Source of the DNA: Paraspadella gotoi
Lineage: Eukaryota > Chaetognatha
Reading direction: 5' to 3'
Assembly: GCA_051294375.1 (NCBI GenBank)
Contig: CM119264.1
Location: forward strand, 26,446,008-26,510,007
DNA: 64,000 bases
A program made the translations under genes and the position numbers. A model generated the notes under the pieces. It searched no databases, had not been told where the DNA came from, and worked only from the letters and a program-made list of their open reading frames with translations. Every line of letters begins with the position of its first letter. The first letter of the stretch is position 1. This document shows positions 1 through 11,154 of the stretch, piece by piece.

Positions 1-159
1 CTATTTGCCATTGCCTTTCTTTTTTGTCGGCAAATAAATATTTACGCACGAAAAGAGAAATTTGCCCTGCCACATTTTATTTCTTAACATGATAATCTAA
101 TTTCCATTCACTATTAATATAAAACACAATGTTCTTCTTCCTCGTATCTTTTGTTTCAG

Positions 160-269
160 ATAACAAATATCGCGCTGCACAACGGGAGAAAAAACTATCA
201 AAAGTTAAACAAAATGAAAAATTCGAAGCGCGCGAAAAACTTATTTCTTTACATTTCGAAGAGAAATAA
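160..269 (+). CDS. terminal exon of a gene that begins upstream of the window (partial)
   Basis: A pyrimidine-rich tract ending in TTTCAG (154-159) precedes an open stretch that, read as phase 1, gives a charged peptide starting DNKYRAAQREKK, ending SLHFEEK, then TAA at 267-269. Length, phase-1 acceptor and high K/E/R content resemble the cytoplasmic-tail exons of the minus-strand array genes described below (compare gene A tail at 27059-26929). I infer that it is the 3' exon of a membrane protein whose other exons lie left of base 1, or an alternative end of the WAP gene at 457. No upstream exon is visible, so function is not assignable. Confidence 0.4.
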
Positions 270-456
270 TACTAATTGTAATTACTACACTCTGTGCAAA
301 ACAACGTCGCCAATATTTAACTGTAGTTGTAATATATTCTTATTACAATCGCATATTAATTATTGTTATTCTGGGCATGTGATGTTATCACAGATTCTAT
401 TTTTCCCATTTGAGATATTTTACATACTTTTTAAATCGGTTTTTTTTTTTCAATAG

Positions 457-1040
457 TAAGCGAAGTTGAGGATGCTTGTAACTACGGACGACTTAATTTC
501 ATTGAGTCCACTCCTCTATCGCCGTGCTGCCCTCTTCTACCGAAAATGAAGGGAGTCAGTCTCGGCCACATCAAAACTTTTCTCGAACGCTGCACTCCAA
601 ATCCAACCGCATGCTCCAACGGTCAAATCTCTTGCCCGATTAAGGAAGGTCAGACCTGCTCAATGCATTGCATAAACGGCTCTCATCTTCACAGGTGATA
701 TGAAAGCGATACTAAAAGTCTATCCTCAATCGCCAATAATACATTTATCAATGAAGTGTTCATTTATTTTTTTCTGAAAAAAATCCATGGCTTTTACCGA
801 AAACACAAATTATCATCCTTCTGTTCGTTTTGTTTTTTCTTCTATAGTTGCGACCAACATTTTGAGAACCGGATTCGGCGGCGCGTTTGTGCCGGAAAGA
901 TGAAAGATAACAGAGAACTAACGAGAACGGGAAACTGTCGAAGGGATGAGGATTGCAACCATGACGAAAAATGCTGCTTTCCGGGAGCTTTGCTGGCCAA
1001 ACAATATACATCTTGCGAAATGTTTTGCGTAAAGCGTTAA
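457..1040 (+). CDS. secreted cysteine-rich protein with C-terminal WAP domain (5' end missing)
   Basis: Two exons join in frame. Exon 457-694 follows a T-rich tract and CAATAG, opens as VSEVEDACNYGRL, and ends in CAC AG before GTGATA. The intron (695-847) ends TTCTATAG. Exon 848-1040 starts with the T that completes AGT (Ser) and ends CVKR-TAA. The last exon contains C...NCRRDEDC, then CC and C...C, the spacing of a WAP four-disulphide core. WAP proteins are typically secreted protease inhibitors or antimicrobial proteins. The first exon holds a module (CTPNPTAC...TCSMHCING) that resembles the cysteine module of the minus-strand array. No signal-peptide exon was found between 270 and 456, so the start may lie further upstream. 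The exons are open over their full length and frames agree across the phase-2 intron. The specific function is unknown. Confidence 0.72.
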
Positions 1041-1094
1041 CATCGCTAAGAATAAGATTTTTTCGTCTACATTTCAATCTAACCTCATTCCTTT

Positions 1095-1100
1095 AATAAA
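1095..1100 (+). promoter_or_regulatory. poly(A) signal of the WAP gene
   Basis: AATAAA lies 55 bases after the TAA stop and is followed by an A-rich and then T-rich stretch, as expected for a 3' end processing site. Confidence 0.6.
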
Positions 1101-1574
1101 AAAAAATTTCCAGATTTTTTTAAAGTTTCAATTTATTTTATTTTTATAACAAGTTGTTGTCGTTGCCAATGATATATAATGATATATTTTTTAAGTAGCT
1201 ATTATAGAATGAACACTAGTAAATATCTCTGTAAGTTCAGCAAATACATCTATCGGTATAATCTTGACTTTCTTGTACTTCTCACTGGTTTTTCAAGCGA
1301 AGGGGCTTTTATGATCGTCATTCCACAACAAAAAAAACTAAATATCATGGAAAAAGCTAATGTGTATCAATGACAACCGTAACGACTTGCCATAACGGAA
1401 GCTCTTTTAACGCACTTCAATAACTTTTAAGCTACAAATAATATTCATATAATTCCAATAATTTTTTAAGTTCCAAACGGATGTAATAGGTGAAAGTGAA
1501 AGTTTGGAATCAAATTTTAGCAGTTAATATCCTTGAAAACTATTATATTAGTGAATACTCAATCTATAGTTATT
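1101..1574. other. AT-rich intergenic sequence, nothing recognised
   Basis: No exon-like open stretch with splice signals and no recognisable repeat family was seen here. Confidence 0.5.
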
Positions 1575-2240
1575 TTTCTTTTTTTTATAAATATAGTAGC
1601 CCAGTCAGCCTTATTTTGTTATATAGTACTACCCTTATTATAATGTCAAAATTTTAAAAATGTTCTTTTTTTAAATTCTGAGAACAGATTCAGATTCCTT
1701 GTTAAAAAGTTGTTAAAAGAAAAGTATAAATCTTTTTTCAAAAATGATTGTCATTAAGTAGTTAAAATTATAAAAAACTAACATTTTTAAGCTCAAAATT
1801 AAAAATCGGCATCTTAATTATAGTTTTTTAGATTTTTAAACCACAACTTATGAAAGAATTTTTTAAAAAAAGAATTATATTTCAATAATCATTACTTTTT
1901 GCAAGGAATCCAAATCCAATCTTAAAATATTAAAATTTGTATTTTAAATTTTAGCCATTATAATACTTATTACTATATATAAACTCGTAGACTCACTGGT
2001 GCCACTAATCGTCATGAAATCTATAAAATAAATTTACTAAAAGTATTTTCAATGAGTTTTTATTTTCAACGTTTTATTATGCTAAATTTTAATTTTCTAC
2101 AAATTTTATCATTTTCACATCACACTCTAATGTACATGGTGACAATTTTACACAGCGCCGGTAGAAATAACGCTGTCATTTGCAAACCAGTGGTTATTTC
2201 ATTGATTTTAAAATTTAGTTTGATTAGAAAATACTAAAAC
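1575..2240. repeat. AT-rich block, first of two direct copies flanking a gap
   Basis: Begins with a T-run and GATAAATATAGTAGCCCA-like sequence, and is repeated at 2602-3330 with many one-base insertions and deletions. The block includes the segment around ACCAGTGGTTATTTC. Either a tandem duplication or two unmerged versions of the same locus on each side of the 25-N gap. Confidence 0.75.
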
Positions 2241-2576
2241 TATTTATGTGTTAAAATTTATATTGATCAGTTAAGATATGCTTGACAATGAGTGGAGAAA
2301 GTTGGCTTGTAAAAATTCGGGTTTCAATTTTCCAACAAATACTTTTTAGATTCATTTTTTTTCTACTTTCAGTAAGTTCTGAAAAAAATTGTGAAATAAA
2401 AATAATATTAATTTTATTATTTATGAAAGCCCTTTCAAATCTAAAAATGAATGACGTACTTTACCAAATACTCGTTAGTGATGAAAATTTAGACTGGCCC
2501 AGCTTTATTTAATTAGGATCACTCAAACATGAGACAGCTTTTTAAAAATCAAATTCCTGGAGAGTCAATATGATAT

Positions 2577-2601
2577 NNNNNNNNNNNNNNNNNNNNNNNN
2601 N
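2577..2601. other. assembly gap (25 N)
   Basis: Exactly 25 N, the same size as the gaps at 10451, 43549 and 45222, so the length is a placeholder. Confidence 0.98.
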
Positions 2602-3330
2602 TTTCTTTTTTTTGATAAATATAGTAGCCCAATCAGGCTCGTATTGCTGTATATATAGTTGACGACCGTCTTGACCTTTAGTATAATGTCAGAATTTTAG
2701 CAAAATGGTTCCTTTTTTTTAACGAAAAAAAACTCTTCTCTGATGAAAGAAGCATTCAAAGTCAGATAGGTCCCCTGCCCGGCGCGCCTTGTTTAAAAAG
2801 TCTGTGGTCTAAAGAGAGAAAGCTATATCTGTTTTGTAAATCTTTTTTCAAAAATGATGTCATTAAGTAGCGTTAAAATTATAAAAAACTACATTTTTAA
2901 GCTCAAAATTAAAAATCGGCATCTTAATTATAGTTTTTTAGATTTTTAACCACACTTATGACTAAGAATTTTTAAAAAAAGAATTATCATTTCATATATT
3001 AACTTTTTGCAAGGAATCCAAATCCAATCTTAAAATTAAAAATTTGTATTTTAAAATTTTAGCCATTATATACTTATTACTATATATAAATGTAGCTCAC
3101 TGGTGCCCACTAATGTATGAAATTATAAAATAAATTTACTAAAGTATTTTTAATGGTTTTTATTTTCACGTTTTATATGCTAAATTTTAATTTTCTAAAA
3201 TTTTATCATTTTCACATCACTCTAATGTACATGGTGACAATTTTACAAGCGCCGGTAGAAATACGCTGTCATTTGCAAACCAGTGGTTATTTCATTGATT
3301 TTAAAATTTAGTTGATTAGAAAATACTAAA
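2602..3330. repeat. second copy of the 1575-2240 block
   Basis: Same order of motifs as 1575-2240. It also carries about 120 bases (near 2720-2830, including GGCGCGCC) not seen in the first copy. Confidence 0.75.
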
Positions 3331-3386
3331 ACTGACAGCAAATGACAGCATATTTCTACCGGCGCTTGTAAAATTGTCACCATGTA
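3227..3386. repeat. inverted repeat, arms of about 55 bp
   Basis: The left arm contains GACAATTTTACAAGCGCCGG. The right arm (about 3331-3386) is its reverse complement, containing CCGGCGCTTGTAAAATTGTC. The loop is about 48 bp. The equivalent place in the first copy (near 2129-2190) has only the left arm. Confidence 0.8.
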
Positions 3387-3451
3387 ATTTCTTTATGAGA
3401 CAGAATAATTGTTGTAAATAAGATAGCAAAAAAGAACGAGTTTAATCAGAT

Positions 3452-4005
3452 AATGGTGGACTAAAATCCACCAACCATTCATCAGGCGCGCCATTGGCGT
3501 GCCCGGAGGACAGAAGTCATTCGCCTCCCAACCTTAAGGTACGGGTTTCTAGCGCCGGTGGTGTCGTCCTAGCATTTAAGAGGGACGGCGCGTTAACCGC
3601 CTGTAACACGGTGTTACGAGCCTGATCCGAAGCTTAGGCGACATGAGCCTCAGACCTGGCGGTTCGCACTTTCCGCCGAACAAACGACATCAGGCGCAAC
3701 ATGCGCTCAACTTGGTGATGGAGACTTTCCACAACCGAACAACAACAATTCAGCGTGAGAGGCACGCAACAGACTGTCGTCCCTAGCGGCGCGGAGGGCG
3801 CGGCAGTGTAATGCGTTGCGACTAAAGAATCCACGCAACCGTACATCAGCGGCCATTGGTGCCGGAGGCAAGTCATTCACCTCCCAGCCCAAAGATCCGG
3901 GGTTCTGTAACACAGTGTTACAACCTGATCCGAAGCTCAGGGACTGCTTATATTGAACGGTTCTGTCACTAACATATAACAATAATTACTGTCTCTTCAA
4001 GAATA
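3452..4005 (+). repeat. two adjacent copies of SINE family 1, degenerate
   Basis: Copy one runs about 3452-3640 and copy two about 3845-4005. They share GCCATTGGTGCCGG, a CCCGGGTTCTAGCCC-like B box, TGTAACACGGTGTTACA, TCCGAAGCTCAGGGACTGCT and a CTGTCTCTTCA end with the copies at 10786, 21540 and 29050. A 200-bp GC-rich insert of unknown origin (3640-3845) separates them. Confidence 0.7.
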
Positions 4006-4184
4006 TATTTTACTACGTCAGCGCATTTCGAATTACGCCTAGAGGTTACAGTTAAGGGGTGAACTGAGGTAATATTTTGCCTGATTAACTGAGCAAAGTG
4101 TTACTGAAATTGCCTGGGTAAAAAAATGATTTTTCTTAATTAAGATAGGCAATTTCTGAATCAAAATATTTTGCTTATATTTTT

Positions 4185-5262
4185 TTAAGGCCAGGGATCA
4201 CTCAACCTAAAATTGTAGAAATCTCAATTTACTGTATCTTATTCATTTTCTTGCATCCTGTAAGAGGTTTTCCATTAAAAAATAATCGAAAACTTTTAAA
4301 AATCTACCTAAAATGTTAATACAAATTTAAGCATTTTTTTTTCTCGGTAAAACTAGATTTTCAAGAGAAAAATATTTTTTAAAGGTAAGCTAAAATTCTA
4401 TGACCAAATTTTTAACTTAAAACTGATTCTTTACAGTAAGCTCAATTTCTACTTCTTATATTTAATTCTTCTTTTGATGCAAGTACGTACTTGGAGTTGT
4501 ATCACTAATAAGTCTAAAATAAACTACTCTATACATTTTCCAGATGGTTTTTATGGTTTTATGAGTTTTATTAGTTAAAAAGCTTTTTACTTTATGTAAA
4601 TGCTTATATCATAAATAGTTTCCCTATTTTCTAGGGAATCACTAAAAAAAAATATCAAATCTGGATTAAAAAAATTAAAAACAGTAAGACGTTTTTTTAA
4701 GACATCGGCGTTGAACAAACTCCAACATCACATCCCGTGTTTGTGTATGTTGTGTTGAATCTTGCAAGAGTAATGAATACGGAATTTAACTTTCTTGACG
4801 AAAAGAAGTTGAAAATGAAGAGCTGCAGCTCAAACCGTTGGACTAATCTTCTAGAAAAAAATATCTAGGGCAAGAAAGGAAAGGTGGGGGAGATTCTATG
4901 AGCGCTTTTTTTGAAAAACGTTTTTTGTTTCAAAGATATAAAGGAATTAATCTCAAAAATTGACTAAAATAATCAAATTTTCTATGAAGGAAGACAAATT
5001 TTGAAAGTATATAGAATTGGAGTCCCTGACCTAAAGGTAATTCATGCCAAATTTCATGAGAAACCGCCTTACCATTTGGGCTGCAACTCTTCAAATAGGT
5101 TTCTTTTATTTTCTATAGTACAAAAAAAATCAAAAAAACGACTACGCCTTTGAAAAAATAGTAAAGTGAATACATTTTCAGAATCGTCAGGAGCTCTTCT
5201 TTCAAAATCCGTGCTCGGGTTTAGCCTAATTATAATTTGAATTGAGTGATCCCGGACCTTAA
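4185..5262. mobile_element. TTAA-flanked non-autonomous DNA element (MITE-like, 1.07 kb)
   Basis: TTAA at 4185-4188 and again at 5259-5262 flank terminal inverted repeats: GGCCAGGGATCACTCAA on the left, and on the right (reverse complement) GGTCCGGGATCACTCAA. The inside is AT-rich and shows no transposase reading frame. TTAA target duplications are typical of piggyBac-type elements, but the terminal bases do not match the usual piggyBac CCY start, so the superfamily is uncertain. A truncated relative of its right half lies at about 16196-16372. Confidence 0.7.
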
Positions 5263-5379
5263 GATAAATAAAACAATATATTTTCTTTTATTGTTTTAAT
5301 TTCGTTATCAACTATATTTTCAATTTGTTATTACTATATTTTAAGCCCAAAAATACTTTTCTCAGATAGTATGAAATAT

Positions 5380-6410
5380 GAGTATCAGCATTAAGTATGT
5401 AAACTACTTGGCTACTACTAGACCCAGAACCAATAAAATTATTAAAGAAGATTAATTCATTGATAAATTAAAAATGGATTGATGGATTGGAATGACATTT
5501 TGTGTGTGGGTAGGGAAGTGTGTGATTGAGCTGTATATGAAGTTTCGATGGAATCATCTGAGTGGAAATGAGTTTAAATGAAAAAAATAAAAAAATAAAT
5601 TTCACTATTTGAACACCAATTACTCAAGAGTGGATGGGGCGATTGACTTGAAATTTTGTATTTGGGTAGGAAAGTTGTGATTGAGCTGGAAATCAAGTTT
5701 TGATGAAATCGTTTGAGTGGAAATGAGTTTAAATGGAAAAAAACAAAAAACCTGTTTCACTAATTGATTATGCTTCTTTTTCCTTTTATATTAAATGTAA
5801 ATGAAGGATGTATTAATAAATCAAATTATTAATCAGTTAATTAATCAATTAGTCAATTAATTAATTAATAATTAATTAATTAATTAGTCAATCAATCCGT
5901 CCATCCGTCCCATCTTAGCAAAAAGGACAGTGTGAGATGAAGCTGGATATAAAGTTTCGATGGAATCGTGCGAGTGGAAATGAGTTTAAATGGTAAAAAC
6001 ATAAGTTGCATTTACTAAAATATTTTTACTTACTTTAACCAATAAATACTCTATTTAATCATAATTGGATGGATAGATTGAGTTGAAATTTTGTGTGTGG
6101 GTAGGAAAGTGTGTGACGAAGCTTGATACAAAATTTCGGTGGAAACGTTCGAGTGAAAATGAGTTAAAATAAAAAAAATATGAGTCACATTTACTTGAAT
6201 CTTTTTGCTTTCACGATCTTGTTAGTCCTGCAATGTTACTTATTTTAACCCATAATTACTCGAATTAATCATAATGAATTAATAGATTGAAAAGAAGTGT
6301 GTGAAGAAGCTAGATATAAAGTTTTTGACGGAATTGTTGCCAGTGGAAATGAATTTAAATGGAAAAAACATAACTCACATTTACTTGAATCTTTTTATTT
6401 ATGATTACTA
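5380..6410 (+). repeat. degenerate tandem repeat, about 150-bp period
   Basis: Four or more units each carry GAAATTTTGTGTGTGGGTAGG, then GATATAAAGTTTCGATGGAATCGT and GTGGAAATGAGTTTAAATGG. Single copies in either orientation recur at 13190-13285, 13980-14160 and 21880-22020, often beside (GACG/GACA)n runs, so this is a dispersed family that has amplified here. Confidence 0.75.
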
Positions 6411-6454
6411 ATAATGTTTTAATTAATAATAATTTGAAAAAATGATACAATTTA

Positions 6455-6565
6455 AAAAATTATGCAAGTTGAAAAATTATACAAGTTGAAAAAAATATGC
6501 AAGTTGAAAAAATTATGCAAGTTGAAAAATTATGCAAGTTGAAAAAATTATGCGAATTGTAAAAA
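6455..6565 (+). repeat. short tandem repeat, unit about 18-20 bp
   Basis: At least six copies of a unit like ATGCAAGTTGAAAAAATT. Confidence 0.85.
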
Positions 6566-6917
6566 TGATGTAAATTGTTGCCTATCCTATCTATCAAAGG
6601 ATATATTTGAATGCTCTTTCATTAAAAAATATTTGGGCTAAAACTAATTGAATTTCAATTTGAGCAAATTAAAGTTTTAATATTTGATAAAGATTTTGTT
6701 TAAAAAATTAATACCAAAAATATATCCTATTTTGTTATTTTTTAATTTATATGAAAATTTGCAAAATTACATGGTTTCACTATCTTATATTTTGAATTTT
6801 ATGAATGTTTTACTATTTAAACTATATTATTTAATTATATATATATTACTTTTTAAAAAATATTATTTGCTTATTATATCTAATAACTCATTTTGGGAGG
6901 GGGAGGTCAGTGTTGGT

Positions 6918-7582
6918 CTTCTGGAAATAGAGGGAGCATCTATACAACACAAGGTTAGGACTACCATTTAAGTAAACAGACAGGGATTTTCAATATGAAA
7001 CCAAAGTGGGAATTTTATTCTCAGAAAATAGACAAGAGAAGACGTGTCAATTTTCAAAACAGAGTGAATCAAAGCAGAAACAGAGGCTATTTATAATGGG
7101 GGCAAGTAGACGAAGCCAGAAATTCTCTCCGGAATCCTCCTCTTCCTCTTCTGGAACCTTCTTTTCCCTTCGGAAACTATTGTTCCTTTTCTGGATTTGG
7201 CTTCCAAAATCCGTTCGAAATCATTCCAGAATCTTCTTCCTCTTCCGGAATCCTCTTCCTTAATCCTTTCCTCTGTTTCCGGGTTTCATTCATCTGTGAT
7301 GCGTTCCCCCCCTCTCAGCGACGGCGTACGCGGTCAGTCGGTAGCCGGAGTCCTTGCTTCTGTCTTGACTTTTAAAGGAGGGGAATCTCTTTGTCTCTTT
7401 TATCGTCGCTATTTTTGTATCAGAAACTTTTGAAAGAAAAGCTGTTTCCGTTTGTCATCTTGAAAAAAAATACATTGTCGTTGTTGTTGTTATTTTTTTT
7501 TTTTTTTTTTTTTTATACTGAACTGTTATTCTTATGGTTTGAGTTTTTAGTTTTTGTTTGGATTTTCGAATTTGTTTAAACT
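6918..7582 (-). repeat. LTR-like flank of the decayed Gypsy element
   Basis: A stretch of about 66 bases at 7235-7302 (CTTCCGGAATCCTCTTCCTT and onward to CATCTGTGATG) recurs at 11087-11151, on the other side of the pol remnant and in the same orientation, as expected for two LTRs. The first 40 bases (CTGGAAATAGAGGGAGCATC) also occur at 23788. The exact LTR ends were not resolved. Confidence 0.45.
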
Positions 7583-7829
7583 ATGGCCCAGAATTTAGGT
7601 GAGTTTTATCACACATTTGATTATGCTACATGTTGTATGAGGGCTATGTACAAAATATTTACAGTTTTATTTCTTATGGGTTGGTTTACTGAGCCATTTT
7701 TCTTGTGTGCAGCTTTAGCCGGCGTCTGTGATATTTCATGCCTTTTTGCCGGCGATCATGACTGTATAGTGATTTCCATCTTTTTCTATCACTTTATGGG
7801 GCCCAGAATAAATTCGTTTAACCTTGTTT

Positions 7830-10450
7830 TCAGTTGGCGCGAGCGCCCGTCATTATGCAGGTCGTCGCTTGTGAGTACCAGGTCCCAATTTTGATGTCTT
7901 CTGGCCGCCTGTAGGGATTTCTCCTTGCTGACTGGCGGTAAAGTCTGTTTCTTTGTTCTGCAGTTTGGCTGTGCCTTTTCCTGCTTATCAGCCCTTTGTC
8001 GGATAAAGTCGATGAGATTTCTTTTTGTGTAGTCGTCTGCACTCTCTTACAATTCGTGGTCTGTGCCCAAACTGTATTTCATACGGCGACATATCTGTCT
8101 TCCATCCAACTATGGCGTTGCATTGGGAGAAGCCATTAGGTGCGGAAGCTGCTCTAGCCATTTGTTGGGCTTTTGTCTTCCACAGCTTTGCGCAGGGCTT
8201 GGCGGATCTGCCAATGTCTCTCTCAGCCCTATGCTGTCCTTTTGCCTACTAGTACGCGTCTGCCAACTGTATCAAGTAGATTGAGTATTGATCTCATGGC
8301 GGTTCCATATTAGTTGTGTGGCACCATCAAAGTTTACTTCTAAAATAGGAACCATGTTGCAAAAAGATCTTTCCATCCAGAGCCTTGACATTGTCGCTGC
8401 ATCCGCTCGGCGAGGGGGATGGCCCAGGTGTAGGCAGATGCATTGTCAGATGCAATAAGTGCATAGTGATATCCAGCGGCTGGGGGGAGTGCATCACATC
8501 AATGCTAAGAGATTTCCCAGGGTGCAATAGCCAGGTTAGGTGCTGAGAGTGTCTCATTGTGCCTTTGGGTGTCGTAGCCTTGGCCACAGTTCTCACAGTT
8601 TCTTACACATTTGCTGCGGCTGCTGACAATCCTGGTGCAGAGATGTATTGGGCTGTGATGAAGGCCGTCCGGTCTCGGCCGGGATGTCCAAAATGCTTGT
8701 GAGCTGCTTGGTGATTTCCTCAGCTCTGTTGTTGGTGGAAACGACAAATTTAGTTGTGGGTACATCAGCTTTGTAGCCCCTGATGATGAGGATTCCATTG
8801 CTGTGACATCCAGATCCGTAAGGCAATTGGAAAGATATTTCCTCTGTCACTGGTTTTCCTTTTTGCATTTTTCATCAAGCTTTTTCTTTGCACCTCTCGA
8901 TCGCCTTTGATGAGTGCATTAACTACAAGTTTGAAGGATTCATCTTCTTGTTGCCATGCCTTAACTTCAGTGGCTTTTGGACAAGTTCCTTTCTTTCTTG
9001 GGTTTAGCAACCTCCTCTTCAACCTCAGCTTCTGTGGCATCGATGTCGGCCTCAAGGGTGCTGTCTACCATGACTTCTCTCTCGGCGCCTGGCCATCTTG
9101 TTTCAACCGCCTCCACAGCAAGCTGATCCATTATTGGGTGTTGCCTGAGGTGGGCTGTGTTCCTCATTATCAATCGTTTATGTTTGACGAGGTCATCTGG
9201 GAGGGTGTTGACATGATGGGCATTAACTTGAAGTCTTCTGGGCCTTCCACGGTGTTCAGGCTGCCTAGAGTTGCTACTTCAATCATTTTTGATTGGTCCA
9301 TTGTTGATGGGGCGGAGAGTTGATTGATTGTGCTCATCGCTGACAAGGCTGACTTGGCCGTGATTGTTCTAAAGATTTTGATTTTCTGTTACCTTCTGGG
9401 GGAACGTATATCCTTTCATATTTGCAGCCAGCTTCTCGCACTGAGTCCTCATCCAACATGGTCAATGTGATGCCAGTCATCTCACTTAGCAGTTCCAGCT
9501 CTGGGTGGCCCAAGCTCCAATCTTTTGCTGAGATGGTCCTTATGAAGTGTCGGCGTTTTGGTTTTCGTTTACCATACAACTCTCGATGTTTGACTTCTTT
9601 CCAGCAATCTTTGGCGCACAAATTCAAAGAACTTGACTCTGAGTTTTTCGGTTCTTCCTGTAGAGTTTGTGCCATTAGTGCCAATGTTGGGGCATGTCCC
9701 CGTCACAAGGTCAAAGGTGCTCTGGCGTTCATATTCACTTTATAGGGTTCTCGGCAAAGCCAGGTTCATAACTCGCCATTGACCATCAAAACCCGCTGGA
9801 AAGAAGGGGGTGTCCAGTGGTGTGACTTGACCCGTTCTGTGAAGCGTGTGAGGGAAGTCTGCAAGGATTGTCCTCCACTTTGACAAGAATGACTTCCTTG
9901 GGCTGGCACTTCCTGCGGATCTCTGTGATCCATCTTAAAACGTTTTGTTGGCAGAAGTTGCTGCCTGTCATGCTGAAGGTCATCACTCTCTTAAAATATT
10001 GTGAGTCAGTGACAAGTGTGACTCTCCTTCCACATGTGTAGCCTGTTTGAACTTCCTGACCATCATTGTTGGAAGGCCAGGGTCTCAGAATGTTTATATG
10101 TATTATCCTATATTCTTCTGGAAATGACTTGGAGTGAAAGGATAGAGGATACTCGACACCATCAGCAGTGGCAGTGATCACCCACCATTGCACTTGTGCT
10201 GGCATCGGCGTAGATTCTGTATGTCCATGTTTGATGCGTGAGTCATTGAGGAAGTTAAGCCAGGCGAGGTCTTTGATCTCCTCCACCAGTTGCTGCAGGC
10301 ATTTGCAGGTGCTCACTGGTGAGTTTGAAGTCCTTTTTATCTAGAGTGTCAGTGCCGTGAAGTGGCTGGGATTACGAGAAGCGGTGGGTAAAACATCTGT
10401 AGTAGTTTAGGGAAGCCAGCATTGCCCTTAGTTCTTTTTTGGGTTTTCAG
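7830..10450 (-). pseudogene. pol: decayed Ty3/Gypsy-type retrotransposon pol (RT end, RNase H, integrase)
   Basis: Read on the minus strand from 10450 down, the order matches Gypsy pol. First comes the RT-connection sequence TKKELRAMLAFLNYYR-like (about 10440-10390). An RNase H core with YADAS follows (about 10215). Next is an integrase zinc-finger remnant with FGHPGRDRT-like spacing (about 8680), an integrase core fragment with YHYALIASDNASAYTWAIPL (about 8475-8410), and MSPYEIQFGHRPRI (about 8100-8060). The frame changes many times and stops interrupt it, so no intact polyprotein exists. Gag, protease and most of RT are absent or hidden by the gap at 10451. This replaces any reading of the many short open frames here as separate genes. 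It is defective and old, and its LTR fragments lie at 7235 and 11087. Confidence 0.82.
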
Positions 10451-10475
10451 NNNNNNNNNNNNNNNNNNNNNNNNN
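10451..10475. other. assembly gap (25 N)
   Basis: 25 N interrupting the Gypsy remnant. Confidence 0.98.
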
Positions 10476-10785
10476 ATACCAATGCCGCCGATGTACCTGA
10501 AAAAAAATTTGTATCAAAGCACAGGAAAAACTTGAATATGAACATGTTTTAGCTATTATTTCTCTCCTCAGCTATTAAGATGATAAATCCTGATAAATAT
10601 CATGATATTCTTTTATTGAAAACAAAATTGTAAATGACCACTTTTTTTCATAAGGCGTTGTCCCGTCATCATTCCTTGTTGTCCTTTAGGTATTTCTATC
10701 TTTTTGTCTTTCTTTATTTCTTTCTTTCTTTCTTTTTTTCTTTCATTCTATTTCTTCCGAAATCTTTCTTTCTTTCTTGATTTTA

Positions 10786-11017
10786 TGGTGGACTAAAATC
10801 CACCAACCGCTCATCAGCGGCCATTGGTGCCGGAGTCAAGTCATTCGCCTCCCAACAAAGGTCCCGGGTTCTTGCCCAGTGATCGCCTAGCAGTTAAGAA
10901 GGACGGGGCGCTTAACCCGCCTGTAACACGGTGTTACAGCCTGATACGAAGCTCAGGGACTGCTTATTTTGAACGGTTCTGTCATTAACACATAACAACC
11001 ATTGCTGTCTCTTCACT
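10786..11017 (+). repeat. SINE family 1, most complete copy
   Basis: A 230-bp unit opens with TGGTGGACTAAAATCCACCA, continues through GGCCATTGGTGCCGGAGTCA, TCATTCGCCTCCCAAC, a B-box-like GGGTTCTTGCCC, TGTAACACGGTGTTACAGCC and ends CTGTCTCTTCA. The D-arm, anticodon-arm and T-arm-like order suggests a tRNA-derived SINE. It sits in a (TTTC)n-rich stretch inside the Gypsy remnant, so it inserted later. Confidence 0.7.
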
Positions 11018-11086
11018 TTCTTTGTTTTTTTTCTTTCTTTGTTTTTTTCCTTCTTTTTATTGTGGCCTTTGTGGTTTTGTAGTATC

Positions 11087-11151
11087 ATTTCCTCTTCCGG
11101 AATCCTCTTCCTTAATCTTTTCCGCTGTTCGGGTTTAATTCATCTGTGATG
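11087..11151 (-). repeat. second LTR fragment of the Gypsy remnant
   Basis: Direct repeat of 7235-7302 with few differences, placed beyond the pol remnant. Confidence 0.5.
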
Positions 11152-11154
11152 GTA

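Noticed and set aside
3634-3982. Overlapping minus-strand open frames of 80-91 codons
   Set aside because: They fall in SINE family 1 copies and their GC-rich spacer; no conservation of frame between copies.
8505-9745. Several 90-140-codon frames on both strands that look like separate genes
   Set aside because: The minus-strand ones are pieces of one frameshifted Gypsy pol; the plus-strand ones are shadows of it.
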